DNA of 64,000 nt from Epichloe hybrida (GCA_019022495.1 JAFEKR010000002.1:868001-932000); one strand, 5' to 3'. Positions 46,075-58,425 are shown, numbered from the stretch's first letter. The notes: generated from the letters alone by a model not told the origin. Program-made: numbers and translations.

Positions 46075-49000
46075 TGCGAAGGTGCGGTGGAGCTGAGTTC
46101 ATGGACTGGCAGAAAGACAATATGACGCCGCAAATGAAGTGAGTACGAATTGGAAGAAAATATGACAAGGAATGGTATCATCAAAGTCCCATGTTATATG
46201 CAATTCAACGACGAAGAGCAGGCAACCTTCAGTGTGACGACTTGAGCGACGTTGCCACGGGCCGTGAAGCTCCAGCTTCAGGCCAACGATTGTCTGACGC
46301 AACGCCGACAGACTCGACACATGTCATGACTAAGCAGGCGTGCGTGCACCACGCACGACTTTGGCCATGAGTCCATCCTTGACTGGCCATCAACGGAGAA
46401 AAGGGGAGTGATTCATGGACAAAAAAGGTGAAAAACATCAAAGTCATCTACAATGCACTTTCTTCTGCTCTTGCTCGTTCGTCGTTACGTCTTGCAGGTA
46501 CAGGTAGCTTGGGAAGAGACCAATGACGCAAGTAGATGCCGTTGTTGATGCGGCGTACGGAGTACATACAACATGTAAAGACCAGGACTTGAAACGGATG
46601 GCCAAACGAAAAGAAAAGATGGCTGCCAACCCATCCCTGCAGTTCTCACCCGCCAATTCACCCGCCAATCGCCAAACGTGATCGACTTGTGGGAAATTCG
46701 CCTGCCTTGCCTCCCTTGCCATTGCCTGCCATTGAGCCGTCGACAGAAGTCTGGTCTGAAAGCTCCGAACAGGAGTTTCCGACTTGGTCAATCGTGCCGC
46801 CATCACGACTCCACCAACGCTGCATTTCTACAGACTAGGTCTGAACGACCCGATAGTCGGAGCAATGTTCTCAACAAAGGGTAACGTTGTCGGTAAAACC
46901 TGTGATGCGTCTAAATTGGCTGGATTGGAATTTCATTTTTTTTTTTAGAGTTCATCCTCCTGCGCACTACAAGCACCGTTCGCGGCCAGACCATGATAAA
47001 GAAGAGACTGGAAAAGGCAACGACTGGAGAAAGAAAGGACAGCGAAAGTAAGTTCACTAGGGCTTCACGTACCCCGCAACACAGCGCATGTACGGAGTAC
47101 AACACGAAGCATTTGACACCATCCTGTACCGAAGCAAATTAGGGCGCTATTACATTTTCAGCAGGTTTCCGGATGAGAGTTGGTTTTCAGCTGGCCATGA
47201 CTTGGGCTGGACAAGGATTCTCCTGGTCGATCATGCAGGAGATCCTAGACGGAGCTCCGTCTAGGTTCCCACGTTTGCGTGATGTGCCGACTCTAACATG
47301 TTGTTGGCAGCTCAGTATGTACTCCGTACTAACAGCTCCATGTCCATATTCCGGATCCACGGAAAAGTAAATCATTGGACCGAAGTTTTACAGTGCAGCA
47401 TCTCGCATACTATCAAGATCGCTGCATGTTTTAGCCAAGTTGTTGTTGGCAGCTTCAATCTCTCTAACCAAAGCTTGCTTTTGCTGCTGGGCTTCCAACA
47501 TCAGCAGTGTCGTGGCTCTTGGGCACTATTATCTCGCCCCTACAGCCAACCAAGTGCCTTTCCAAAAAGCAAGTTCGACAGCACAGTCGGTGTGATGGAT
47601 GGCGACCTAAACGACGGGACGGTATTGAGACATACCTGGTGTAGTCAAAGCTGGTGCATCTTGGACTGGTCGTATCATCACCGACACTACTAATTACCTG
47701 TTCGGTATTATCTCTGTCTCCATGTTTTGCCGTGACCGTACAACGTATACCCAGCCACCATACGACCGCATCAGCCACAAAGTGATGCGACGACTCCATC
47801 GCCAGCGTGATATGTCTGGCGCTGCAAAAATGAAAGGTGGGATATACCCTTGTTTCATTCCTCGCCGTGCACGAGCGTGACAGCCGTACTGGCAGAAGCA
47901 TATTGTGATTCGGCCCAATTACTCGTTGTGAGACACGGCTTCCCGTCCGTCCTTGATACTGAATGACCCGAGACTCGTGAGATGGCACTGGATGTGGCAG
48001 GGATACGACTAAACCAGTCCGGCAGCCTGCCGAACCTCGTATGTTGTAACCGAGGATTCAGTCTCGCCGTGTCCCCCCATCAGGACTTGGAAAGAAAACA
48101 CGGTTGTTTGATGACTGTTATACTGAGTGGAAGTGGCCACGCAAGGGCAAACGGAAGATCTCTCCTGGCGTCACAGGCACTTGCCCAGGACGCGACAATA
48201 GCAAATCGCCTCAAGACGCTTGATGAGTGAAACAACGGTGAAGTGTGGCGGTCGCTGTAGGCGCACTGCTTGCGGAGGCAAACGGAGTTTAGAGCGTTCA
48301 TCAGACCGCACTCGGACGCATCGTTTCTTTGCTCATGCCTTTTGTTGACTTTTGGACAAACCTTGAGGCCGTTAGCGTGTGCGACGGACCGAAGACGGCT
48401 ACCAAGGTTTTTTGCAGGGAAGCGCAATCGCGTAAGCTTTTGTAATATTTGTGATATTTGTGTGATGGACGGGTTACTGTACATACAGTGTACACCGGCA
48501 GACACCACCCATTGTGATTCCGTTGCCAGCCCAACCCATCACACGTCATCGTTACGCGATCTTTATCCGAGCCTTGGAAGTTGGGAGTGGGGAGACAAAG
48601 TTGTGCAGAAACTGGCGAGCCAGTCAGAGGGCAGAACGACCATGCTGGAGGAGACCCTGGCAAGGTTCTCAAGGCGTTTTCCTCGTGGTGACATAATAAT
48701 AATAGCACGCCAGCCTTTTGCTATCGCGAAAAGAAACCGGATTTTTTTTATTTTCTCCATGGACATCTTGTCGTCCGTATTTCTACCGAGCCTGACACCG
48801 TGCCTCCTCCAGCAGGCCGTCACCGTCAAATCATTTGCCATTTTACACCCCCCTACCCCCCTAAAAAAAAAATTTGGCCTTTGCTATTAGCGCCAGCCAC
48901 CTCGGCCATTGCAGTAGAGTAAAAAGTACGGACGTAAAACCTGCCAACAAACAACCGTCACGACACTGAGGCACGAGAAGTAGTACACAGAGTACGGAGT

Positions 49001-51717
49001 ACATCATCATCTGTATATAAAAAAAACCGAGGCAGTTCAGCGTTATTGCCTCGCCCTTGACTATGCTAGCGCAGCAACTCAGCGACTGCTCGTATGGGCT
49101 GTCTGAGCCTGTCTCACTGTGTGAGACTGTGTTTTCATGGCTTCCAGGTTTTGAGATGCAAATCACCGCGTGCCCCGAAGCTCGGCAAGTTCCCCCCGGT
49201 AGATTGTTAAATTGTAGCCTGGTGCTTACATAGTCGGGTTCCACATCTCATCGCTTCGTCTTCGCACGTTGGGAGGCAGCTTCGCTCGCCTTCGTCTCTT
49301 CCCGCCCAGAGGCCCTTGTCTGCTGCCTGCTGTGGGTCAAGTGACTTTGCGAGGCCTTATCGTTTTCAAAAGAGATCCGGTGGACTAGCAGCCAACCTCG
49401 CGTCCGCATATTTCGTACTCCGCATGTTACAGTGCACAAGGCTAGGCGGGCTGCTTCTTTTTTGGGCTGCCTGGCCCGGTGCGGGTGGGTGCGGGTGGGT
49501 GCGAGTGGGCGCGCACGCAAGCGCAAGCGCACGGCGGCTTGCACCGCACTTGTCTCTGCACTGTCAGGCTTGCATTGCACTGCCAGGTTATATGTACTTC
49601 ATGGTATTCACCCAGCACGTTGGCTCAATACTGAGAAAGTCGATTCCACAAAACCACACCCAGTCCTTCCTGACCAATGGGACCCTTGCATAACCCTGAT
49701 GCGCCCCGCCCAGCTAAGGCTGTGCTGCGATGCGAAAGCCAGGAGCCCCGCCCTGAAGTCTCTATGTACTCCGTATGTAGGCTCCAGCGATGTGTCCCAC
49801 ACGCACAGCCCAGCGAGAGGGAAGCTGGCGTGTTGTTTCGTACGAAGCCGGAAGCCCAGAGAAGATCGAAGCCTCCAACTGTTTTATTAAGTTCGGTCTG
49901 GAGCGAGGGCCACACACGCCCACGCACGCACACACACACACGCACAGCTGTGTCTTCCTAGCCCCGTCGGCTTCGTCGAAGGAAAAAAAAAGCTCCCCCC
50001 CTGCCCTTTCGTGCCCGCCTTGCCGCGCTTCGGATTTTTCTCTTCCTCTTTTCCTCACCTCACTCCTCCTCCATCACCTTCCACGACTCTTCCTTTGCGC
50101 GTGTTTCGGACATTGGCTCAGAGTTTCGGTTGTTTTTGCCGGCGCCTAAAAGTAAGTTTATGCCTGCATTTTCCTTCGCTCTCTGAACATGCCGGCCGAT
50201 ATTTGCTCTCGGATTTGCGGACGACATGGCTTCGCGCAATTTCCATCCATCCTCGATCGCATTACCGACCCTTCGTGGCGATGACGAAACCGACGCCTTC
50301 AATCATGACCGATCGCCCGACTTGACCTCACAGCTCTTTGCCCGTCAATTGGAGTCATTATTACCGTCTGCATTCGGATTATCGACGACCCGAGCCTCCA
50401 AGGTTACTTCTTCTGGGTCACGCCTGGGTCACGCCTGGATCACATCGCCTCCAAATGAAGCTATCGCGCATAGCCCCAAATTGGGCGCAAGTGTCCACCC
50501 TTCAGCGTCTCTTGTGTGCCGAACACTCGTAGCATACTGCATAGTGCTCCCTGTTCGAAAGAACGACTGTACATTGTCGCGTCATATGCTGCAGTGACCA
50601 GCGTCGCCACCCACTCGTTTGGCCAATGCGGCTGGCTGGGACCAAAAGCGGTCAGATGTGAGGATAGGGATGCTTGAACGCCCGGGACTCTTGAGTGGAA
50701 TTCCCCTGTCGAGAAAGCATCGTAACATACCAAGACAATGGGCATTTCCGATGAATCGTCTGGTTTGATTTCAAATGTCAAGTCACGAAAGCCATTGCCC
50801 TGGAGGGAGTCAAGGACGCACCTTGGCACTCAGTAGCGTAGCACATCCATGCACGCTCTGCGCATTCCCTGTCGGTGGTTGATGCAATTTGACCTTTCTT
50901 TCCCCGTCATTGGAACACGTCATGGTCAACCCGGCAAAGGCGCGCATATCAACAAATGTTCCAAGAACAAAATCCAAGAGCAAACCGAAAACCGCACGAT
51001 GAAGGTTTAGATTGACGATTTCATGAATACTGATCTTGTAGCATAGGTTTCTGTTGATTTCGAGAGCGTTTCAAGTGTTTTACCACGATCCCCTCGGAAT
51101 CCTCGGTCGGGCTGACGTTTGTTCACGATCTCTTTTTACGGACATATTGCACCCTGTCTTTGACGCACGAGTCAATCGTTTCGACACTTTGCGGACCATT
51201 CCAGCATTCTATTGAGAAGCTTTGCGCGTGGCGTGACGGCGTCTTGAGATTCTTGTCTTTGCGACTACATTTGGAGTCTCTGTACTCGGTCTGGATACCG
51301 CTTCTCTCGATTCGATCTCGGTCTCCGTTTCGGTTCGATCAATTTGCGTCCTTTCAACTCGATCCTCGTTGTAAACTTCCGGTAGGTGCTACTCGCTCTT
51401 GGCGACTGAATTTGTTCTCAAGAATGCGTTTGGCTCAGCTGGCAGCTCCGTTGCAAGACCACTGACCAGACTGCCAGAATCTGACGATTTGTTTTACCCG
51501 AAAATCTTTTCACGAGTTCCGGTCCCACGATCTGTAAGTACACGGTCATCAAGCCCGGCAGACTGATGCATTAACCGGTGACCTAGATCTATCTCAACAC
51601 ATCTTCGTAACTTGTTCGTGTTTCACCTACCATAGCCGATGTAATATTCTGAGCAGTGCTGACCATGCTGTAGCATAACGGCTCAGGATTTTCCTTACAT
51701 CCTCATAGATTATAAAA
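46075..51717. other. Gene-poor 5.6-kb stretch
   Basis: Contains four TACGGAGTA-type words (46556-46565, 47091-47100, 47319-47330, 48992-49002, with another at 49766-49775), a 22-bp palindrome at 47244-47265 and a GTGCGGGTGG repeat near 49486-49512. A pyrimidine-rich tract at about 50038-50098 and a GTAAGT at 50152 look like a transcription start and leader intron. A frame at 50226-50597 (MASRNFHPSSIALPTLRGDD) could be a short gene, but more likely the interval is the long leader of the RRM gene. Confidence 0.45.
47244..47265. repeat. Perfect 22-bp palindrome
   Basis: CCTAGACGGAG is followed immediately by its reverse complement CTCCGTCTAGG, with no loop. Matching extends three bases further on each side with one mismatch. 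Confidence 0.9.
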
Positions 51718-53217
51718 ATGTCTTTCCCCAACGGAACCCCCCCCGCCTCTGACATGGCTGCTGTTCCTCCCTCTTCTGGTGGTGGCGTCGACCAGCCAAA
51801 GACGACCCTCTGGTAAGGAATACCGAAACATGCGAGACTGGAGGCGGACACTAACACAACGCGAAGGATGGGCGAGCTCGAGCCTTGGATGGACGAGAAC
51901 TTCATCAAGGGCGTCTTCCTTTCTGCTACTGGTGAGACTGTCAATGTCAAGGTGATCCGTGACAAGAACTCTGGGTATGTCATCCGAAAGAAAGAGCCCG
52001 GGGAACGTGAACTTCGTGGCTTCAGCTAACCTTGACCTGCCCATGCTAGTAATGCCGGTTACTGTTTTGTCGAATTCTCTTCCCCCGATGCTGCGACAAA
52101 GGCACTGGGCCTTAATGGAACCCCGGTGCCCAACAGCTCTCGTCAGTTCAAGCTTAACTGGGCCTCTGGTGGCGGACTTGTCGACCGACGGTAAGTTGAC
52201 TGACTCCTTCAACAAGAGCACTCTTATGCAAATGCCCTCCTCATAGAACCCAGCGATTTGTGGGGCCCAAAACTAACTCAGTCGTTCTCGAGAGGCAGTG
52301 ACGACCGTGGCCCCGAGTACAGCATCTTCGTTGGCGATCTTGGTCCCGAGGTCAACGAATATGTCTTGGTCTCTCTGTTCCAGGCTCGATTCCCCTCCTG
52401 CAAGTCCGCAAAGATCATGACGGACGCCATGTCTGGCCAGAGCCGAGGCTATGGTTTCGTTCGATTCTCCGACGAGAACGACCAGCAGCGAGCTTTGGTT
52501 GAGATGCAGGGTGTTTACTGCGGTAACAGACCTATGAGAATCTCTACCGCTACGCCCAAGAACCGGTAAGTGATGATACGGACATTCCAACTAGCCACCT
52601 GTCGAACCAGGAGCATGGCGCTGACTGTGATGCCACGAAATAGCGGTAATCAAGGATTCGGTGCCGGCCACGGACACCACGCTGGCGGTCCCATGATGGG
52701 CGGTGTTCCTCAACAGCCCATGTGGGGAGCTGCTGCCATGCAAGGCGGGTTCCCATATGGTGGTTACAACCCGGCCACTCAGATGAACCAGTTCACTGAC
52801 CCCAACAACACCACCGTCTTTGTTGGTGGGTTGTCGGGCTACGTCACTGAGGATGAACTCCGATCGTTTTTCCAGGGCTTTGGTGAAATTACCTACGTCA
52901 AGATCCCCCCCGGCAAGGGCTGCGGTTTCGTTCAGTTTGTTCACCGCCATGCCGCTGAGATGGCCATCAACCAGATGCAAGGATATCCCATTGGCAACTC
53001 TCGTGTCCGATTGAGCTGGGGTCGATCACAGAACAATTCTGGTGTTGGTACCCCCTATCGCCCTGCCCCCCCCCCTCCCCATTACATGGGCATGCCCAAC
53101 CACGGACCTGGTCCTTATGGTCCTCAGCACTTTGGCGGCCCTGCTCCAGGCCCCCAGGGACCCCCCGGGCCTCCCGGGCCCCCTGGACCTGGCTTGCCTC
53201 CTCAGGTGAGTGCATAG
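51718..53217 (+). CDS. Three-RRM RNA-binding protein, Csx1/Nam8/TIA1-like
   Basis: Exons 51718-51812, 51867-51974, 52050-52190, 52299-52565 and 52644 onward, with introns of 54, 75, 108 and 78 bp. RRM1 starts TTLWMGELEPWMDENFIKG and has GYCFVEF; RRM2 has SIFVGDLGPEVNEYVL and GYGFVRF; RRM3 has TVFVGGLSGYVTEDELRSFF and GCGFVQF. A Gly/Pro/His-rich tail follows. This three-RRM order is that of fission-yeast Csx1 and budding-yeast Ngr1/Nam8, which regulate mRNA stability or splicing. If translation continues past CCTCAG, it stops at 53217; a consensus donor (GTGAGT at 53206) instead suggests splicing to an exon after about 53300, so the exact C-terminus is uncertain. Confidence 0.88.
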
Positions 53218-54741
53218 ACGGACAGCTCCCAGTTTCAAGTCTCGGTTGTCGGCAGCTTTCACGTATACTAATTGTGGGATCAGTAACAATATCTCGCAGT
53301 TCGCGACCATGAAGCCGGGGCTCAAGGAGACGTACCTCGGCATATTCTCGACCTGTTGACGAACGGGGGAAGGAGGCTTTCGCAGCCAGAAACCAAGGCT
53401 CAGGCGGGACACTTCTGGGGAGCTAGCTCTATTTCGATGTTCTTCTCTTGTTCTTGCGGCGGCCGTTCTGCAAGGCTTGGCCTAGGGAGACGCTGAGGCT
53501 TTGGAACTGATTTATCTCGTGACGGCTCTGTCGCCGTCTGGCGTTTTCAAAGAAACTTTGCTGTCTGCTCGATACCACGACACAATGCACCCGATTTTCT
53601 TGAGTCCTCGAAATAAGATAAATTCACGACCTGGCGTTGGAGATGTCACGTCTTCCGGGGGATATATGTCATCAGTGAAAATTTATAGTACTTGCTTGTC
53701 TTCCCTTTGCCTCTTTTCTTTCCTTTTTTTTTTTTCCTTTCTCTGGTGGTTCCATGGACGTTGTTCATTATTTGCTTCATTGCTGCCACGTTAGCGGGGA
53801 GTGTAAAGGAAAGGTGTACACTAAAGTGGGAATCATGTTTAATGCAGTCCATGTCTGTGTCAATTTACGTGATGATGCGCTTTCTTTTCTCGTTGCTTGG
53901 ACCGCAACTGCAGGGGCTCAACGTGAGTCTTTTCTTTCGAGTTGTGATTGTAACAAAGGCCATGACAAGATGACGAGCGTCGCGAGTCCCGAAACTATTG
54001 GAGACACAGACTGGAGGCAAGCAGCAACAACCATGCCCATGGCATAAACGCGGTCACCCACCCACCATAGCTGAGGCCAGCCGGCAAGGCGCAAGAAGAA
54101 GAAATCCGACGATGAAATAAAGTATGCTGTCACGCTGTCATACGAGGCTGTATTATTTTATTTGCCCGTCTACAATATAACTCAAGCATTCGGCGGCAGT
54201 CCAAGCAACGCCACAGACGTCAACATAAAGGAGCATTTGGCAGTCCCCTCACAAGCCGCTACGAGGTCCCTGAGATGCCAGAGCTCGCCAACGGACATGG
54301 CATGCAGAATGAACTGAGGAGGTAGTAACTGGTGGAGGGCCGTCGTGGTACAGCATCATCCATTGTTGCCGTGTCGTGCCCAACGACAAGGGGATGTGAA
54401 CTTTGAAGTATCCGACGCTAAAATCCAGACAATAGCTTTCGTCATCAGATCCATGGACACGGCGTACGGAGCAAGGGCGGCGGAGTTGCCTCTTGGGACA
54501 AACAATGCCAGGGGGGGGGGGCTTCGAGTCCACGTCAGTCTCATGTTGACGAGCAGAGGAGAGACGAGTGATTCGAGGAGGTGTCTCGGAAGTCTTCGGA
54601 TGGCCACTGGGTCAACTATATGATTGTAAGTCTAGTCCTTGTGATGGAGATGCCATGAAGTGACGGTGCCGACCTTCTTCGCCGGATGGGGCGTTCCAGG
54701 GAAACTCTTCTAGGGTCATTTTCTCCCAAGTAAGGAGTTTA
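53218..54741. other. Intergenic region right of the RRM gene
   Basis: Probably contains a last exon or 3' UTR of the RRM gene up to about 53360. A G10 run lies near 54511-54520. No other gene is supported. Confidence 0.45.
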
Positions 54742-55080
54742 TCTAATGCATAGCGCATGTTTTTAATATTGTGGCTAAGGATATTATTACGAATTTCATA
54801 AAATCTACTTCTTCTAAAGAAGACATAGAAGCTTTAAGAATAGTGAATATTTACACTATTTCATAGAGAATACTTCCTATGTCTAGGACTTCTTTACTAA
54901 AGCTAAGGAATTCTAGCTTTGTAATGCTTAGCGCACTATTATTGATTAGAAGTTTCCTCTGTAAAATAGTGTAAATATTCACTGTTCTTAAAAGCCTCTA
55001 AATTTTCCTTGGAAGTAAATTTTATGAAATTCGTAATAATATCCTTAGCCACTATATTAAAAACACGGGCTTTGCATTGG
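54742..55080. mobile_element. AT-rich fold-back element with ~130-bp imperfect inverted arms (MITE-like)
   Basis: The left arm, from about 54742, and the reverse complement of the right arm, ending about 55080, share long identical blocks: GTTTTTAATAT, GTGGCTAAGGATATTATTAC, GAATTTCATAAAAT and AGTGAATATTTACACTATTT. Differences between arms are mostly C/T and G/A. The centre holds a further small hairpin (AGCTAAGGAATTCTAGCTT). The element is far more AT-rich than its surroundings and has no coding capacity. A non-autonomous DNA transposon remnant eroded by point mutation is the best reading. Confidence 0.75.
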
Positions 55081-55880
55081 ATACCGATACCTCCCCATAG
55101 CACTTGGGAAGACTCGTTTCTGTGTGGCCTCGTTGCTCGGCGCGGATGTCACGGCTTGCGGCCTGGGTTGTGAGATACAGTGATGGCTAAGATTCTCGGT
55201 TCGCTGCCAGAAAGATGCTGAAGGTCTAAAACTCTGGCCTCCGCATGCAATGGGCGGTCTTCGCTATGTACCCCGCCTCAGGCACACGTGACTATCAGGC
55301 AGCTAGGCGAGCGACTACGCTTAGTCATCCAAGGACCCATCGTGTGGTCGCGCCTTGTCTCTGCCTTCTATGCCTCCATGCTCCTGACGGCGGACTCCAT
55401 CGCGGAGGTTATGGTATCTGGCAAGAAGATTGCGAGTCGAAGAGTGCTTGACGTCCCTGTTGAGGATGGAAGGGGTTAGGGGGTGGAATTCCTGTGTTCC
55501 AATCTCCATGTGATGCGCCATGAATTGCAAGGCAGCCTTTTTGACAATTATTGTCAACGTTCGTGAGAATTTGTACTCTCTATTGGCTTCCCTATATATA
55601 CAGACACGCAGTCATTTCATATTTTAACCAGACAACAATTGCAGGCCTTAGATAAGCGAGTAGGAAATGGACATGGAGAAGTTTCTGTGTAAAACATTAC
55701 CGGATTGGACCGGACAGGGTTGCTCTGGAAACTGCTTATTGCGAAGTTGCCACACATGAAGCCGTTCTACCAACGTCCGATTCCCTTTCTTTCTTTTTTT
55801 TTATACCCAAATCGCACATGATTTTGCGCTGAAACCATCCAATTTATATACAACGTCATCTGCTGTAGTGTCGATTGTTT
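55081..55880. other. Intergenic region between fold-back element and PDX1
   Basis: Contains a T-rich run at about 55786-55803 and the PDX1 3' flank. Frames at 55245-55480 overlap each other and show no family signature. Confidence 0.5.
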
Positions 55881-56819
55881 TTACCAGCCACGGCCGGCGA
55901 GCTTCTCTTCGGGCTTCATGCTGTCGCAGTTGATGCCAACCATGGCCTCACCGAGACCCGTGCTGGCTTCAGCAATGACCTTGGCATCGCGGAAGTGAGT
56001 GGTGGCCTGGACAATGGCCTTGGCGCGCTTGGCAGGGTCGCCAGACTTGAAAATTCCGCTGCCGACAAAGACACCATCACAGCCCAGCTGCATCATGAGG
56101 GCGGCATCGGCAGGGGTGGCAACACCACCAGCCGCGAAGTTCACCACGGGCAGGCGACCCAGCTCGGCGGTCTGGCGGAGAAGCTCAGCATCAACCTCGA
56201 GCTTGCGGGCCATCTCGCGGATGCGAATGATGCCGCCCTCGGCGAGAGCGGCCTTGGCCTCGGCGATCTGCCTGTTCACCGTCTTCATGTGGCGAACAGC
56301 CTCGACGACATCACCAGTACCGGCCTCGCCCTTGGTTCGGATCATGGCAGCACCTTCGGCAACGCGGCGGAGGGCTTCCCCGAGGTTGCGGCAGCCGCAA
56401 ACGAAGGGCGCGCTGAAGTGACTCTTCTCGACGTGGCTCTCGTCGTCGGCGGGGGTAAGAACTTCACTCTCGTCAATGTAGTCGACACCGAGAGCCTCAA
56501 GGACCTGGCATTCAACGAAGTGGCCGATACGAGCTTTGGCCATGACGGGAATGGTAACGGCCGCTTGAATCTCCTTGATGACGGAGGGATCAGACATGCG
56601 GGCGACGCCGCCGTCCTTTCGGATGTCAGCGGGAACTCGCTCAAGAGCCATGACGGCGCAAGCACCGGCTTCCTCAGCAATGCGGGCTTGCTCGGCTGTC
56701 GTCACGTCCATAATGACACCGCCCTTGAGCATCTGCGCCAGGCCCGCCTTGACAGCGAAGGTTGATTTGTTGGAACCGCCGCCATTGGCGCCGAGAGCAG
56801 TGGCAGAGTCGTTGGCCAT
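55881..56819 (-). CDS. pdx1: Pyridoxal 5'-phosphate synthase, lyase subunit PdxS/Snz/PyroA
   Basis: A single exon of 312 residues. The ATG at 56819 ([15 protein letters not shown]) is chosen; the same frame is open further upstream but only from a TTG. Family signatures: [19 protein letters not shown], with the substrate-binding Asp at GGVIMDV; the lysine region [34 protein letters not shown]; and the phosphate-binding [13 protein letters not shown] and [14 protein letters not shown]. It forms PLP from ribose 5-phosphate, glyceraldehyde 3-phosphate and ammonia supplied by the glutaminase subunit. That partner gene is the divergent neighbour. Confidence 0.97.
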   Translation of the reverse strand: MANDSATALGANGGGSNKSTFAVKAGLAQMLKGGVIMDVTTAEQARIAEEAGACAVMALERVPADIRKDGGVARMSDPSVIKEIQAAVTIPVMAKARIGHFVECQVLEALGVDYIDESEVLTPADDESHVEKSHFSAPFVCGCRNLGEALRRVAEGAAMIRTKGEAGTGDVVEAVRHMKTVNRQIAEAKAALAEGGIIRIREMARKLEVDAELLRQTAELGRLPVVNFAAGGVATPADAALMMQLGCDGVFVGSGIFKSGDPAKRAKAIVQATTHFRDAKVIAEASTGLGEAMVGINCDSMKPEEKLAGRGW

Positions 56820-57667
56820 TGTGGTGGAGATTTTGTTTGTCAAGAAGGAGGCCGATGATTATGGAGGATAATCGAGAAGTGGAAGGGAGGAATGGGAAAT
56901 ACCCGGGGTATCAAAAGAAGAAGGAATATTTGATGATGGCGCGTGGAGGAAACGGAGACAGGCGACATATATTTCGCTTTCTCTTCTGATTGATGGTGGG
57001 GTTCTGTTGTACATATGAATAAAGTTGACTTGGTCAACTTGTTGGTAAACGGATGGAGGGGCAATGCAGGAAGGACCCTCAAGGTGGCGGCGGTGGCACT
57101 AACAGAAGGCGAAAAAAAAAAAAAAAAAAAAGAAAAAGAAAAAGAACGGAGCGATTGAATTGGGTAACCAGGGGTGGCGGATGACTCGAGGACTGGGTCT
57201 GGGTCTGGGCAGCGACAACGGAGTTCTCTGTGAGTACGGAGTACGGAGTAGTAGTATTAAGGAGTATTAATTAGTTAGACTTGCCTCGTAATTAGTAATT
57301 AGTCCGCATTGTCAGCTGCTGCATCGGGGCGAGAGAGAGACAGAAAAATTAAAGTGGACTTGATCGCCGCCGCTGTCGCTGTGCGCGGAGCATCGAATTT
57401 GCTGCTTTGAGATGGTCCGCCCGTTTCTCCGGTTTGCCACATGTCGGTGCTCGGTGCTTTTAGCCAGATTCCCTTTCTTTTTCCTGTCATTGATTCCAAA
57501 ACTGCAACGCCACGCCGCTCGCCGAAGGCGGACCTGCCGCCGTCACACTCCCGATTCTCGCAGGACCCTGTGTGTATGTTGGTTGTGGGTCAGTCGATGA
57601 ATTTCTACGACCAATTCTCCCCGAGCCAGAAACACGGCGCATCAGCAAGACGCAATAATCCATCGCC
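56820..57667. promoter_or_regulatory. Shared divergent promoter of PDX1 and PDX2
   Basis: An 848-bp interval between the two start codons. It holds a 19-bp dyad (57022-57040), an A-rich run (about 57112-57142), a TGACTC site near 57182, which fits a Gcn4/CPC1-type site, and a repeated GTACGGAGTACGGAGTAG word at 57235-57252. Joint control is expected because the two products act as one enzyme. Confidence 0.75.
57022..57040. promoter_or_regulatory. 19-bp dyad-symmetric candidate operator
   Basis: AAGTTGAC and GTCAACTT flank a TTG spacer in perfect dyad symmetry, about 200 bp upstream of PDX1. It could bind a dimeric regulator; none is identified. Confidence 0.45.
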
Positions 57668-58425
57668 ATGATTCTTGTCACGATTGGTGTCTTGGCCCTC
57701 CAAGGCGGCTTCATCGAGCACATCAACTTGGTCCGCAAAGCCGTCGAGCAGCTGAGTCTCAACGTGAAAGCCATCGAGGTGCGTACTGCCGAGGAATTAT
57801 CCAAGTGCGACGGTCTCATTATCCCCGGTGGCGAGAGCACCACCATTTCTTTCGTCGCTGCTCAGTCTCGCTTGCTGGAGCCGCTGAGAGACTATGTCAA
57901 GTATGTTGTTTCTTTCTAGATTTTGCGCATCACACGAAAATCTGACTCTTTCTTCTTCTTCTTTCCTTTAGATCGCAAAAACGACCAGTCTGGGGCACAT
58001 GCGCCGGCCTCATTCTCTTGTCCGATGAAGCCAATGCCACTAAAAAAGGTGGTCAGGAGCTCATCGGTGGCCTGGGCGTGCGTGTCCATCGCAATCACTT
58101 TGGTCGCCAAATTGAAAGCTTCGAATCTGACTTGGACCTGCCGTTTCTTGGGGAGGGAAGCGCTGCCTTTCCAGGAGTCTTCATTCGCGCCCCTGTCGTG
58201 GAGGAGATCCTGTCAGCGACGGCATCAGATGTCAAGGTGTTGGCGAAGCTGCCGGGGCGGGTAAACAAGATGAGAGCCGGAGTCTCGCAGGCAAATACGA
58301 AGGATGACTCGGGAGATGTCATTGCTGTGAAGCAGGGAAATATTCTGGGGACAAGCTTTCATCCTGAATTGACGAGTGATGCTCGCATTCACGCATGGTG
58401 GTTGAAGAGCATAGTGGGACAGTAG
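57668..58425 (+). CDS. pdx2: Pyridoxal 5'-phosphate synthase, glutaminase subunit PdxT/Sno
   Basis: Two exons, 57668-57900 and 57972-58425, with a 71-bp intron, give 228 residues. Start MILVTIGVLALQGGFIEHI is typical. Class-I glutamine amidotransferase features are all present: LIIPGGESTT for the oxyanion region, the nucleophile Cys in VWGTCAGLILLS, and the His-Glu pair in GTSFHPELTSD. It hydrolyses glutamine and channels ammonia to PdxS. A divergent arrangement with PDX1 is common in fungi (SNZ/SNO-like). Confidence 0.96.

Noticed and set aside
50226..50597. 123-codon frame MASRNFHPSSIALPTL in the RRM gene leader region
   Set aside because: It starts with ATG and follows a leader-like tract, but nothing in it is recognisable; kept only as a remark in the gene-poor region entry.
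56820..56843. Eight extra N-terminal codons on PDX1
   Set aside because: They would start at TTG; the ATG at 56819 gives the usual PdxS length.
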